Assembly: GCA_024231375.1 (NCBI GenBank)
Contig: JAAEQP010001362.1
Location: 1 to 14,969 of the forward strand
Length of the DNA: 14,969 bases
DNA from: a bacterium
GTDB taxonomy: Bacteria; Hydrogenedentota; Hydrogenedentia; Hydrogenedentiales; SLHB01
Reading direction: 5' to 3'
The notes under the pieces were generated by a model. That model saw only the letters and a list, made by a program, of their open reading frames with translations, searched no databases and had not been told where the DNA came from. The translations under genes and the position numbers were made by a program. Shown in pieces: positions 1 to 6,980 of the stretch. Position 1 is the first letter of the stretch. Every line of letters starts with the position of its first letter.

Positions 1-1
1 A

Positions 2-41
2 GGGACAGACCCGTCTCGCTGCGCTCGCTGGGGTCAGTCCC
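2..41. repeat. REP-like stem-loop
   Basis: GGGACAGACCC (2-12) pairs with GGGTCAGTCCC (31-41) with one mismatch. The loop of about 18 nt is rich in GCT/CGC and partly self-complementary. Short GC-rich imperfect palindromes in intergenic DNA are typical of REP-type elements. The motif GGGACAG recurs at 245-251 and, inverted, at 91-97. It begins at the window edge, so the element may extend to the left. Repeat status is inferred, because only one full hairpin copy is visible here. Confidence 0.4.
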
Positions 42-148
42 GCTTCTTCGCTTCTGTTCTTGCGGATGCGAGACTTTCTCAACGGCTCCACTGTCCCCGT
101 TCATCTGCCCGTCAATTTGGGACATATCGGTGAAGAGGAGGTGCCAAT

Positions 149-226
149 ATGCGATACGGCTGGATGATTGGGCTGTTGGCGGGATGTCTGGTGATGCCGG
201 TCTCGTGGAGCGATGACGCGGGTTGA
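149..226 (+). pseudogene. Truncated lipoprotein-leader ORF (25 aa)
   Basis: An ATG at 149 follows GAGGAGGT (135-142) with a 6-nt gap, one of the best ribosome binding sites in the window. The peptide starts MRYGWM, has a hydrophobic core, contains LLAGC (residues 9-13), which fits a lipobox, and ends after SDDAG at a TGA. This looks like the 5' end of a secreted or lipoprotein gene cut off just after its signal peptide. No compatible downstream frame of useful length is visible on the plus strand. The stop codon overlaps the first unit of a 10-bp tandem repeat, so an insertion or rearrangement there may have removed the rest. Alternatives are a genuine tiny membrane peptide or a chance ORF behind a good Shine-Dalgarno. 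Confidence 0.4.
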
Positions 227-254
227 GACAAACAGAGACAAACAGGGACAGCAA
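225..254. repeat. 10-bp tandem repeat (GAGACAAACA)
   Basis: GAGACAAACA occurs twice head to tail (225-234 and 235-244), followed by a partial, diverged unit beginning GGGACAG (245-254). The first unit overlaps the TGA of the leader-like ORF. The last unit joins the GGGACAG motif also seen at the left edge, linking this repeat to the hairpin family at 2-41. Confidence 0.6.
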
Positions 255-263
255 CCATATATA

Positions 264-288
264 GGGCAGTCTCGGTGACAGGCTGCCC
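264..288 (-). terminator. Possible weak terminator of the GT4 gene
   Basis: GGGCAG (264-269) and CTGCCC (283-288) form a 6-bp stem with a 13-nt loop. Read on the minus strand, the stem lies about 100 nt past the glycosyltransferase stop and is followed by TATATATGG, which is AT-rich but not a true T-tract. It could be an inefficient terminator or a 3'-end stabiliser. Confidence 0.25.
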
Positions 289-387
289 CCCCACATGACT
301 CCCACTGGCGCGGTCCAGGAATTCCGGCATCGACACCACTTTTCGCCATGCACAGGGCCACCTCATCCAAGCAAGCCGACAGCCCTT

Positions 388-2676
388 CTAGCCGGCCCGG
401 TCGGGGTCCTTGATGACGTGCTCCGCCATATCCATTTCCATGCGGGACAACAGATAGGCCAGCGTCGACTCGGCGCCCTGGTTCTGGTTCACACGGTCTG
501 GCGTGAGACCGTCGAAACAGCCGCCCGTCCGAGGATTGTACAGAGGCGTTCCCAGATCGTTGCGACCCAGGAACCATTCGAAGGCCCGTTGGGCCTCTTT
601 GCGCCACTTTTTATCACCCGTCAACCGGTACGCCTCGAGGTAAGCGGACACGCTGGCATGAACTTCCACGGGCTGCTGGTCGAAGCGGGCCCGTTCGCTG
701 TGGCGCGGGTAGAAGCCATGGCAGCCGATAGGCACGAAATGGTCGTTGCCCATGCGCTGCACATCCGCGAGCCATTCCAGACTCTCCAACCCGGCATCGA
801 CCATATCACTTCGGTCCATCCACTGTCCGCACATCATCAGGGCATGGGGCAACTTGGCGTTGCTGTATGCCAAGATGTCTTCAAACCACAGCCATTCGTC
901 GCCCGGCGTCGACGCGTCGCGGCTGTCCTGATACATCTTGAGCAGTCGCTCGGCGAGCTTCTCGCGGATGTCGCCAGCGGCGCGATGGCCATAGAACCGG
1001 CGCAAGAACTCCATGATGCCCAGCAACGTGAAGGCCCAGGCACGCGGCGCCGTGAAGTCCACCACCGCCGGCAGGGCATCGTCGAACAGCCGGCCCGCCA
1101 AGCCGCGAAGCCCCTCGTCCTGCGAACGTCCTGCCATGGTGCCAAGCGCCCAGAGGGCTCGTCCGTGGCTGTCCTGGGATCCGATATCCTCCAACCACGC
1201 CCGCTGGTAGGACATGAAATTGCGGAACCGGCGATTGTTCGGGCAGAAGGCGTGGAACAGGAAGGCCAAGTACTTGGCGGCCAGCCGCCGAGCCTGCGAG
1301 GCGATGGGGTCGCCGAGGTCCTCTAGATACACCGTGAGCAAGAGGGATCGCGCGTTGTCGTCGGTCGTGTAGCCCTCTTCATAGTTGGGCACGCTGAACG
1401 TGGCATGTTGCAGCATGGCCGAGTCGTCGGTCATGCGTTCGAGATGGTCCAGCTTCAGGGGCGGCAGCTCGGCAGGTCGTTGGTCGGCTGTGCGCAGGGC
1501 GGTCGCCGGCCGGGCCTTCTTGAACCGTTCTTCGCGCGCCCGCTCAAAGGACTCCATGTAGCGCTTGGCGACTTCCGACCAGATCATGTCACGCCCAAAG
1601 GCATAGCCCCGTTTGCGCATGGCATGCCGCTCGGTCTCGTTGTCGAGCAGGCGGCAGACCTGCTTGGCGATGGCGCCAGGATCTTTGAAGGGCACGAGGA
1701 TACCGCGGTCCTCCGCCAGCAGTTCCTCCGCGTACCAATAGGGCGTCGAGACGACCGCTTTGCCCGCACCGAGGGAATAGGCCAAGGTGCCCGATGTGAT
1801 TTGGGCGGGGTTCAGATAGGGTGTCACATAGACGTCGGCCGCGCCGATAAATTCGACCAGTTCCTCAAGGCTCACGAACCGGTTGTGGAAGATGACGTGT
1901 TGCTGGACCCCTTTGGCCTCCACCAAACGCTGGAGACTGAGCCGGTACGACTCGCCCTGTTCGCGCTTCAGATGCGGATGCGTCGCGCCCAGACAGATGT
2001 ACATCACATCCGGATGCTTCTTGACAATCTCCGGCAGTGCTTCGATGACGTTCTCAATGCCCTTGTTCGGCGACAGAAGCCCGAACGTCAGTATCAGCAG
2101 TTTGCCCTCGACTCCGAACTTGTCTTTGTAGTAGTTCGGATCAACGAACGGCACGTCCGGGATGCCGTGGTGAATCAGATCGATCTTCTCGGACGGTACC
2201 TTGTAGATGTCCTTCAGATAGTCGCGGCCCCGCTTGCTCATCACGATCATGCGGTCGGACAGCGTCGCCAGTTCGTCCATCACCTTCTTCTGCACCGGTT
2301 GCGGGTCGCGCAAGACCGTATGGAGCGTGGTGACAACCGGCATCCGGAGGTCGCGAAGGAGTGCGAGGATATGGCTGCCCGCGGGTCCGCCGAAAATGCC
2401 GTACTCGTGCTGGAGACACACCACGTCGACGTTGTTGATGTTCAGAAAATCGGCCGCGCGTATGTAGGCCGCCAGTTCCCGGTCCGGCACCTCGAATTTC
2501 ACGCGGGGCGGGTAGTCGTAACCCTCGGCCGAGTCGTTCATGGGAATGGCGAAGACGTTGGCCTCCTTGTAGGCCCGGGCCACCGCCTCGCAGACGTCCG
2601 TCGTGAATGTGGCGATACCACACTGACGCGGGAGGTAGTTGCCAATGAAGGCGATGCCATCAACGCTCAAATCCAT
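388..2676 (-). CDS. GT4 glycosyltransferase fused to an alpha/alpha-toroid domain
   Basis: The 762-aa protein has two parts. Residues 1-385 are a GT-B retaining glycosyltransferase of the GT4 type: an N-terminal Rossmann half (GNYLPRQCGIATFT at 12-25, LQHEYGIFGG at 88-97, TTLHTVL at 116-122), then the donor-binding half (TFGLLSPNKGIENV at 197-210, TSGTLAYSLGAGKAVVSTPY at 294-313). Residues 404-750 are helical and resemble a six-hairpin toroid of glycosidase type, with conserved-looking blocks EGYTTDDNARSLL (434-446), SQDSHGRALWALG (500-512), DEWLWFEDILAYSNAKLPHA (593-612) and NQNQGAEST (730-738). There is no signal peptide, so it is probably cytosolic. The usual GT4 E-x7-E donor motif is not obvious: Q292 and Y300 occupy the likely positions. 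The start is firm: ATG at 2676 follows GGAGGAGG (2681-2688). Established knowledge: similar fusions occur in bacteria, often near mannan-type phosphorylases; none is present here. Donor and acceptor cannot be read from the sequence. Confidence 0.88.
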   Translation of the reverse strand: MDLSVDGIAFIGNYLPRQCGIATFTTDVCEAVARAYKEANVFAIPMNDSAEGYDYPPRVKFEVPDRELAAYIRAADFLNINNVDVVCLQHEYGIFGGPAGSHILALLRDLRMPVVTTLHTVLRDPQPVQKKVMDELATLSDRMIVMSKRGRDYLKDIYKVPSEKIDLIHHGIPDVPFVDPNYYKDKFGVEGKLLILTFGLLSPNKGIENVIEALPEIVKKHPDVMYICLGATHPHLKREQGESYRLSLQRLVEAKGVQQHVIFHNRFVSLEELVEFIGAADVYVTPYLNPAQITSGTLAYSLGAGKAVVSTPYWYAEELLAEDRGILVPFKDPGAIAKQVCRLLDNETERHAMRKRGYAFGRDMIWSEVAKRYMESFERAREERFKKARPATALRTADQRPAELPPLKLDHLERMTDDSAMLQHATFSVPNYEEGYTTDDNARSLLLTVYLEDLGDPIASQARRLAAKYLAFLFHAFCPNNRRFRNFMSYQRAWLEDIGSQDSHGRALWALGTMAGRSQDEGLRGLAGRLFDDALPAVVDFTAPRAWAFTLLGIMEFLRRFYGHRAAGDIREKLAERLLKMYQDSRDASTPGDEWLWFEDILAYSNAKLPHALMMCGQWMDRSDMVDAGLESLEWLADVQRMGNDHFVPIGCHGFYPRHSERARFDQQPVEVHASVSAYLEAYRLTGDKKWRKEAQRAFEWFLGRNDLGTPLYNPRTGGCFDGLTPDRVNQNQGAESTLAYLLSRMEMDMAEHVIKDPDRAG

Positions 2677-2757
2677 AAAACCTCCTCCGGATTGGCCGTA
2701 TTTTCAGGGTGCGCTCCCATGCGTGACACGGCGAACATCCCTTAAACCGTACAATTG

Positions 2758-2786
2758 ACCATATCCGCTAGACTGTCTGGTGTCAA
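2758..2786 (-). promoter_or_regulatory. Sigma-70 promoter for the GT4 gene
   Basis: On the minus strand, TTGACA (2781-2786) is separated by 17 bp from TATGGT (2758-2763, 4 of 6 to consensus). This would start transcription near 2751 and give a leader of about 75 nt before the ATG at 2676. The consensus -35 and ideal spacing make it credible, but it is unproven. Confidence 0.5.
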
Positions 2787-2829
2787 GCGCAAGCCGGTAT
2801 CCGCATGAACCCCTTCTGCCGCCTTGACG

Positions 2830-2858
2830 TTGACAGGGACGCGTTCAGCGAGTACAAC
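2830..2858 (+). promoter_or_regulatory. Sigma-70 promoter for the GH32-like gene
   Basis: TTGACA (2830-2835) and TACAAC (2853-2858, 4 of 6 to consensus) are separated by exactly 17 bp. Transcription would start near 2865, leaving a leader of about 40 nt before the ATG at 2906. The two -35 boxes of this and the divergent GT4 promoter are about 45 bp apart, so one bound regulator between them could affect both genes. Confidence 0.5.
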
Positions 2859-2905
2859 ATGGGCCGCACGTAGGCAGGCGACGCTATTCGAATGGGGGTT
2901 CCGAA

Positions 2906-5020
2906 ATGAAAGCAAGACGGACAGTTCTGGCGGCGATGTTGGTGGCCGTATCTTTGGGAAACGCTGTAGGAGAAGGTCCTTTGGCCAAGACCGATAAGAC
3001 GCTGGTGGCTTGGGCCACCCTCGACAACACGACGCAGCGTGGCGGCAGTGTGCTGACTATCCAGAGTGGCACTACCTTCGACGCCATCGTCTTCGGCGAA
3101 CGAAAGACCGGCGCCTGGATGGCCGGAAGCAATGGCTTCACCCGCACGGAGAAGACGCAGGACGGCTCCCCTGCGGAGACAGCGGACAGCAACACGCAGG
3201 TCCAGATGGCCATCGTCTACGAGGGTAAGGAGATTCGCATCTACCGCAACGGCGATCTCTACGCCTCCTACGAGGCGGCGAACATCGATCTCCTGACCGC
3301 GAAAGACGCCATGGCCGTGTTCGGTTTGCGCCATGTCGGCGCGGGCCCTGGACAACGCATCTCCGGTTCCATCGAGGACGCACGCATCTATGCCAGGGCG
3401 CTGACACCCGATGAGATCAACGCCCTCGTCCCCAACAAGGAGTCAGACATCCCCGCCTACGCGTGGTGGGACTTCGAAGGCACGGCCGCTGAGAAGACCG
3501 GTCGATTCCCACACAGTCTTCTGGAAGGCGGGGCAAAGGTAGAGGGGGGCAGACTCGTGCTCGACAATGATTCCGTTCTGGCCGCCACGCAAACTAGGGA
3601 CGCTGTCAAGAAGGCCGATGTGACATTCGTCCCTCACACACCCGCCATGCCGGAGGACGTCCCCGACACCTGGCTCACCTACCACCAGGCCCATCCGGGA
3701 CCCGACACGGCCATCCCGGCCGACCCGAACTGCGCCATTCATTACAAGGGCCGCTACCACTTGCATTACATCTACAACAACAAAGGACCCGCCTTTGCGC
3801 ATCTGTCGAGCACCGATATGGTCCATTGGACGTGGCACCCCACTGTGCTCGCGCCCGCCCAGGTCGGGCACGGCATGTTCAGCGGCACGGCCTTTCTCAC
3901 CAAGGAGGGCATCCCCGCCATCATTTACCACGGCCAAGGATCCGACCGAAACCAGATCGCCTTTGCGCTGGATGACGACCTCGACGAGTGGTCCAAGACG
4001 GTTGTGATTGAGCCCCGGACCGCCTCGGGCGAAGCACCGGACATGCGTCATTGGGACCCCGACTGCTGGCTCGCGGGAGACACGTACTACGCCATCGCCG
4101 GGGGACAGAACCCGAAGCTCATGCGATCCGATGACCTCAAGACATGGACCTATCTCGGCGATCTGTATCACCCCGATTTCCCAAACGACCTGGGCGTAGC
4201 AAAGGATGAAGACACATCCTGCGCCAACATGTTCAAGATCGGCGACAAGTGGATGCTGCTGTGCATCAGTCACGGCTTGGGCGCCCGCTACTACCTCGGT
4301 GACTTCAAAGATGAACAGTATCTCCCCGACCACCATGTCATGCTCAACTGGGCGGGATGGGACTGCTTCGCGCCCGAATCGCTCCTCACGCCCGACGGCC
4401 GCCGGGTCATGTGGGCTTGGTGTACTCCCTGGGTCAACGACATGCAACGCGTCAAGAGGTCAAAGGACTTCCCCGCGCTGATGGACTGGAAGATCCAGCC
4501 GGGCATCCAATCCCTCCCCCGTGAACTCAGCCTGCCTGAGGACGGCGTCTTGCGCATCAAACCCTTGCGCGAGTTGGAACAACTGCGCACCAACCCAAAG
4601 CAAGAGGAGAGTATCGCCGTCGAGAGCGATACGGCTTACGTGCTCCAGGAGATCGCCGGCGATACGATAGAGCTTGAGGTCACCTTCGCCGCGTCCAAGG
4701 CCAAGGAATTCGGGGTCAACATCCTGTGCGGCCAGGACGGAAAGGGGGGCTTCACCATAGCGTCGGGCGCCAAGGCCAAGACGTTGACCGTCGGCTACGC
4801 CAACCCACCCTTCGAACTCAAGGACGGAGAGGACCTCACCCTACGTGTCTTCATCGACAAGAGCATGATCGAGGTGTTCGCCAACGACCGGCAGGCTGCT
4901 GTCGCGTGGCATGAGTACGATCCCAAGGACCTTCACGTCAGCCTGTTCTGCAACGGAGGGACCGTCACGGTCAAACAAGTCAGAGCCTGGAAGATGAAGT
5001 CAGTCTACTCGGGCAGGTGA
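2906..5020 (+). CDS. Secreted GH32-like glycosidase with N-terminal LamG-like domain
   Basis: The 704-aa protein begins with a Sec-type signal peptide (basic MKARR, hydrophobic core, probable cleavage near residues 20-24). Residues 30-175 resemble a concanavalin/LamG-like jelly roll (AMAVFGLRH, SIEDARIYARALTPDEINAL). Residues 255-540 form a five-bladed propeller of GH32 type: ADPNC (272-276) at the usual NDPNG position with D273 as candidate nucleophile, FSG (325-327), HWDPDCW (382-388) at the RDP position, and WAGWDCFAPESLL (482-494) with DGRRVMWAWC (497-506). Residues 555-698 match the GH32 C-terminal beta-sandwich (LRVFIDKSMIEVFANDRQ, 646-663). The catalytic Glu of the usual EC motif is missing: the aligned stretch is EDTSCANMF (435-443), with S438 before C439, so E435 may replace it. 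The substrate may therefore not be a simple fructan. The start follows GGGGG (2894-2898 region). The stop lies 16 bp from the convergent paaK stop. Confidence 0.85.
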   Translation: MKARRTVLAAMLVAVSLGNAVGEGPLAKTDKTLVAWATLDNTTQRGGSVLTIQSGTTFDAIVFGERKTGAWMAGSNGFTRTEKTQDGSPAETADSNTQVQMAIVYEGKEIRIYRNGDLYASYEAANIDLLTAKDAMAVFGLRHVGAGPGQRISGSIEDARIYARALTPDEINALVPNKESDIPAYAWWDFEGTAAEKTGRFPHSLLEGGAKVEGGRLVLDNDSVLAATQTRDAVKKADVTFVPHTPAMPEDVPDTWLTYHQAHPGPDTAIPADPNCAIHYKGRYHLHYIYNNKGPAFAHLSSTDMVHWTWHPTVLAPAQVGHGMFSGTAFLTKEGIPAIIYHGQGSDRNQIAFALDDDLDEWSKTVVIEPRTASGEAPDMRHWDPDCWLAGDTYYAIAGGQNPKLMRSDDLKTWTYLGDLYHPDFPNDLGVAKDEDTSCANMFKIGDKWMLLCISHGLGARYYLGDFKDEQYLPDHHVMLNWAGWDCFAPESLLTPDGRRVMWAWCTPWVNDMQRVKRSKDFPALMDWKIQPGIQSLPRELSLPEDGVLRIKPLRELEQLRTNPKQEESIAVESDTAYVLQEIAGDTIELEVTFAASKAKEFGVNILCGQDGKGGFTIASGAKAKTLTVGYANPPFELKDGEDLTLRVFIDKSMIEVFANDRQAAVAWHEYDPKDLHVSLFCNGGTVTVKQVRAWKMKSVYSGR

Positions 5021-5036
5021 TTCTGAGCGGCTCGCC

Positions 5037-6359
5037 CTACTTCTTCCCGCGCAGATCGATGACGCGCTTGGCCTTGCCGGGCGTTCGTTCGATGCTCTGC
5101 GGTTCGACGAGTTCGAGTTGCACGCGGATGCCGGTGACGATCTGGATTTCCCGGTCGATGCGGTCGCGCAGGGCCTGCATCTCGGTCATCCGGTCGGAGA
5201 ACACTTCGGGCCGCATCTCGACACGCACAGTGATGACATCCAGCGCAGCGGGGCGTTCCACCACGATTTGGTAGTGAGGCGCCACGCCTTCGACACGCAA
5301 CAGCGCTTCCTCGATCTGTGAGGGGAACAGGTTGACGCCCCGAACGATAAGCATGTCGTCCGTCCGGCCGACGACGCGGCTCATGCGGGTGGTCGTGCGT
5401 CCGCAGTCGCAAGGGCAGGGGTCAAGCGACGCGATGTCGCGCGTGCGGTAGCGGATGATGGGCATGGCTTGCTTCGTGACTGCTGTGAACACCAACTCGC
5501 CGTAGGCGTAGTCATCGACGGGCTCGAGGGTCTCGGGGTCGAGGCACTCGACGATGAAGTGGTCTTCCTGGATGTGCATGCCGCACCGCGCGGCGCACTC
5601 GCCGCTCACGCCGGGGCCGATGATCTCACTAAGGCCATAATTGTTGAAGGCATGGATGCCAAGTTCCTGTTCGATCTGGACACGCATGTCTTCGGTCCAC
5701 GGCTCGCCCCCGAAATGGGCGAACTCGATGGGCAATTCCCGTGGGTCGAGGCCCTGTTCGCGGGCCACTTCGGCGATCTGGAGCGCGTAACTCGGTGTGC
5801 TCACCAGAACCTGCGCCTCCAGATCCTGCATCAGCATGATCTGGCGCGGTGTGTTGCCGCTGGCGGCAGGTACGACCATCGCTCCCACGCGCTCAACGCC
5901 GTAGTGAAGGCCGAATCCGCCGGTGAACAACCCGTATCCAAACGCGATGTGGACCGTGTGCTCTTTACGAAGCCCGCCGCTGGTGAGAAACCGCGCGCAC
6001 AGGTCGGCCCACAGAGCAAGGTCTTCGCGGGTATAGGCCACAAACGTTGGGCGTCCCGTAGTACCCGAGGAGCCATGCACACGGACCACTTCCTCCCTCG
6101 GCACCGCAAGGAACCCCAAGGGATAATGCTCGCGCAGGTCGGCCTTGGTCGTGAAGGGCAGCCGCCGAAGATCATCGAGCGAGTTGATGGACTCGGGTGT
6201 GACGGCCGCGCGCTCAAGAGCGTCTTTGTAGAAGGGCACGTCCATGGCCCGTCCGACGCAGGACTTCAGCCGTTCGACCTGCAAGGCCTCGAGTTGCTCC
6301 CGAGGCATGGTTTCCGCGTCGTCCCAAATGCGATTGTCGATACTGAACTTCGGTCCCAT
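5037..6359 (-). CDS. paaK: Phenylacetate-CoA ligase family enzyme, copy 2
   Basis: This 440-aa AMP-forming acyl-CoA ligase activates an aryl-acetate (phenylacetate or indoleacetate type) with ATP and CoA. Signatures are the P-loop SSGTTGRPT (97-105), [15 protein letters not shown] (140-154), [12 protein letters not shown] (239-250), YRTRDI (304-309), GRTDDMLIVRGVN (331-343) and the C-terminal PGKAKRVID (427-435) with the family's catalytic-lysine region. The cysteines C255/C259 and C315/C317/C319 fall where PaaK relatives carry a metal-binding-like cluster. The length is normal for the family. I chose ATG at 6359 over the GTG at 6368, because the GTG has no upstream Shine-Dalgarno; the site for the ATG is itself weak (GAG about 8 nt upstream), suggesting coupling or lower expression. 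It is the last gene of the ior operon. Its sequence differs clearly from copy 1, so the two probably differ in substrate. Confidence 0.93.
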   Translation of the reverse strand: MGPKFSIDNRIWDDAETMPREQLEALQVERLKSCVGRAMDVPFYKDALERAAVTPESINSLDDLRRLPFTTKADLREHYPLGFLAVPREEVVRVHGSSGTTGRPTFVAYTREDLALWADLCARFLTSGGLRKEHTVHIAFGYGLFTGGFGLHYGVERVGAMVVPAASGNTPRQIMLMQDLEAQVLVSTPSYALQIAEVAREQGLDPRELPIEFAHFGGEPWTEDMRVQIEQELGIHAFNNYGLSEIIGPGVSGECAARCGMHIQEDHFIVECLDPETLEPVDDYAYGELVFTAVTKQAMPIIRYRTRDIASLDPCPCDCGRTTTRMSRVVGRTDDMLIVRGVNLFPSQIEEALLRVEGVAPHYQIVVERPAALDVITVRVEMRPEVFSDRMTEMQALRDRIDREIQIVTGIRVQLELVEPQSIERTPGKAKRVIDLRGKK

Positions 6360-6440
6360 CACACACACTCGATTCGTTGTCGGCGGGGACGCCGCGGCCG
6401 AGGATCCCGGTCGCGCGTCCTGTCCGGCAGTTCATGGAGA

Positions 6441-6462
6441 TGCGGCCGCGGACGCGGCCGCA
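6441..6462 (-). repeat. Perfect GC-rich intercistronic hairpin
   Basis: Two perfect 10-bp arms, TGCGGCCGCG and CGCGGCCGCA, are separated by GA. Each arm holds a GCGGCCGC octamer. It lies 11 nt past the ACT-gene stop and about 80 nt before the paaK copy 2 start on the minus strand. There is no T-tract, so it is more likely an RNA-stability element or processing/attenuation point between the genes than a full terminator. Confidence 0.6.
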
Positions 6463-6473
6463 TCGGCATTGGT

Positions 6474-6917
6474 CTACTGATTGTCAGGAAGGTCGAACAG
6501 TTCGACGCTCTGCACGACATTGACATTCTTGGCTTGGAGGGCTTCGACGGCTTTGTCGGGATCCTCAAACCGGAAGATCATGATGGCGCGGTCGCCGCGG
6601 CGCCATGTGAAGGCGTACATGTACTCGATGTTGATGTCGCACACTTCGATGGTCTCGAGAAGCGTGGCCAGGCCGCCGGGCTGGTCCGGCACTTCAACGG
6701 CCACCACTTCGGTGACTTTGACAACACAGCCGGCCTTCTTCAGTACGTCGCAGGCCTTCTCCCAATCGCGGACGACGAGCCGCAGGATTCCGAACTGCTG
6801 CGTGTCGGCGAGGGACAGGGTCATGATGTTGATGCCTGCCTCCGCAAGGACTTTGCACGGCACCTTCAGATGGGCAGGTTTGTTCTCGAGGAATAGCGAA
6901 AGTTGACTGATCTTCAT
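6474..6917 (-). CDS. Double-ACT-domain protein, likely amino-acid sensor
   Basis: The 147-aa protein consists of two ACT domains and nothing else. The first spans about residues 1-66 (MKISQLSLFLENKPAHL, AGINIMTLSLADTQQFGILRLVV). The second spans about 70-142 (VVAVEVPDQPGGLATLLETI, DINIEYMYAF). The NKPAHL and DQPGGL turns are the sites where ACT domains bind small ligands, usually amino acids. ATG at 6917 follows AAGGGG. Established knowledge: stand-alone ACT proteins of this form commonly sit beside paaK and ior genes. Inference: it senses an aromatic amino acid or aryl-acid and modulates the ligases or Ior; no DNA-binding part is present, so control would be through protein contact. It sits between the two paaK genes. 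Confidence 0.9.
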   Translation of the reverse strand: MKISQLSLFLENKPAHLKVPCKVLAEAGINIMTLSLADTQQFGILRLVVRDWEKACDVLKKAGCVVKVTEVVAVEVPDQPGGLATLLETIEVCDINIEYMYAFTWRRGDRAIMIFRFEDPDKAVEALQAKNVNVVQSVELFDLPDNQ

Positions 6918-6937
6918 GACTTTCCCCTTCTCCGTAA

Positions 6938-6966
6938 GGCGTCCGAACGCTCACGTCCGGACCGCC
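6938..6966 (-). repeat. Intercistronic stem-loop between paaK copy 1 and the ACT gene
   Basis: GGCGTCCG (6938-6945) pairs with CGGAC-C-GCC (6958-6966) with a single bulged base and a 12-nt loop. It fills the 63-nt gap just before the ACT gene's ribosome binding site. With the hairpin after the ACT gene, the ACT cistron is bracketed by two stems, which could set its relative expression or stability. Confidence 0.35.
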
Positions 6967-6980
6967 AAGTTCTTCGTCCG

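Larger units (their letters stand above)
1..387. other. Gene-poor left edge with repeats and a leader-like micro-ORF
   Basis: No full-length gene is supported here. The stretch holds a stem-loop at 2-41, a GGGACAG-type motif in both orientations (2-8, 91-97 inverted, 119-124 in part, 245-251), a 25-codon ORF at 149-226 with a strong Shine-Dalgarno, a 10-bp tandem repeat at 225-244 and a weak hairpin at 264-288. The longer minus-strand reading frames crossing it are rich in Arg, Pro, Ser and His and have no family features, so I treat them as chance. The mix suggests a decayed locus or a repeat insertion downstream of the glycosyltransferase gene. Confidence 0.6.

Noticed and set aside
295..2745. 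Two long plus-strand ORFs (343 and 446 codons) opposite the GT4 gene
   Set aside because: They mirror the codons of a well-supported glycosyltransferase, have no family motifs, and are rich in His, Arg, Gln and Val as GC-rich antisense shadows are.
3443..4447. 334-codon minus-strand ORF opposite the GH32-like gene
   Set aside because: The plus-strand frame has signal peptide, propeller motifs and C-terminal domain; the minus frame has no recognisable domain.
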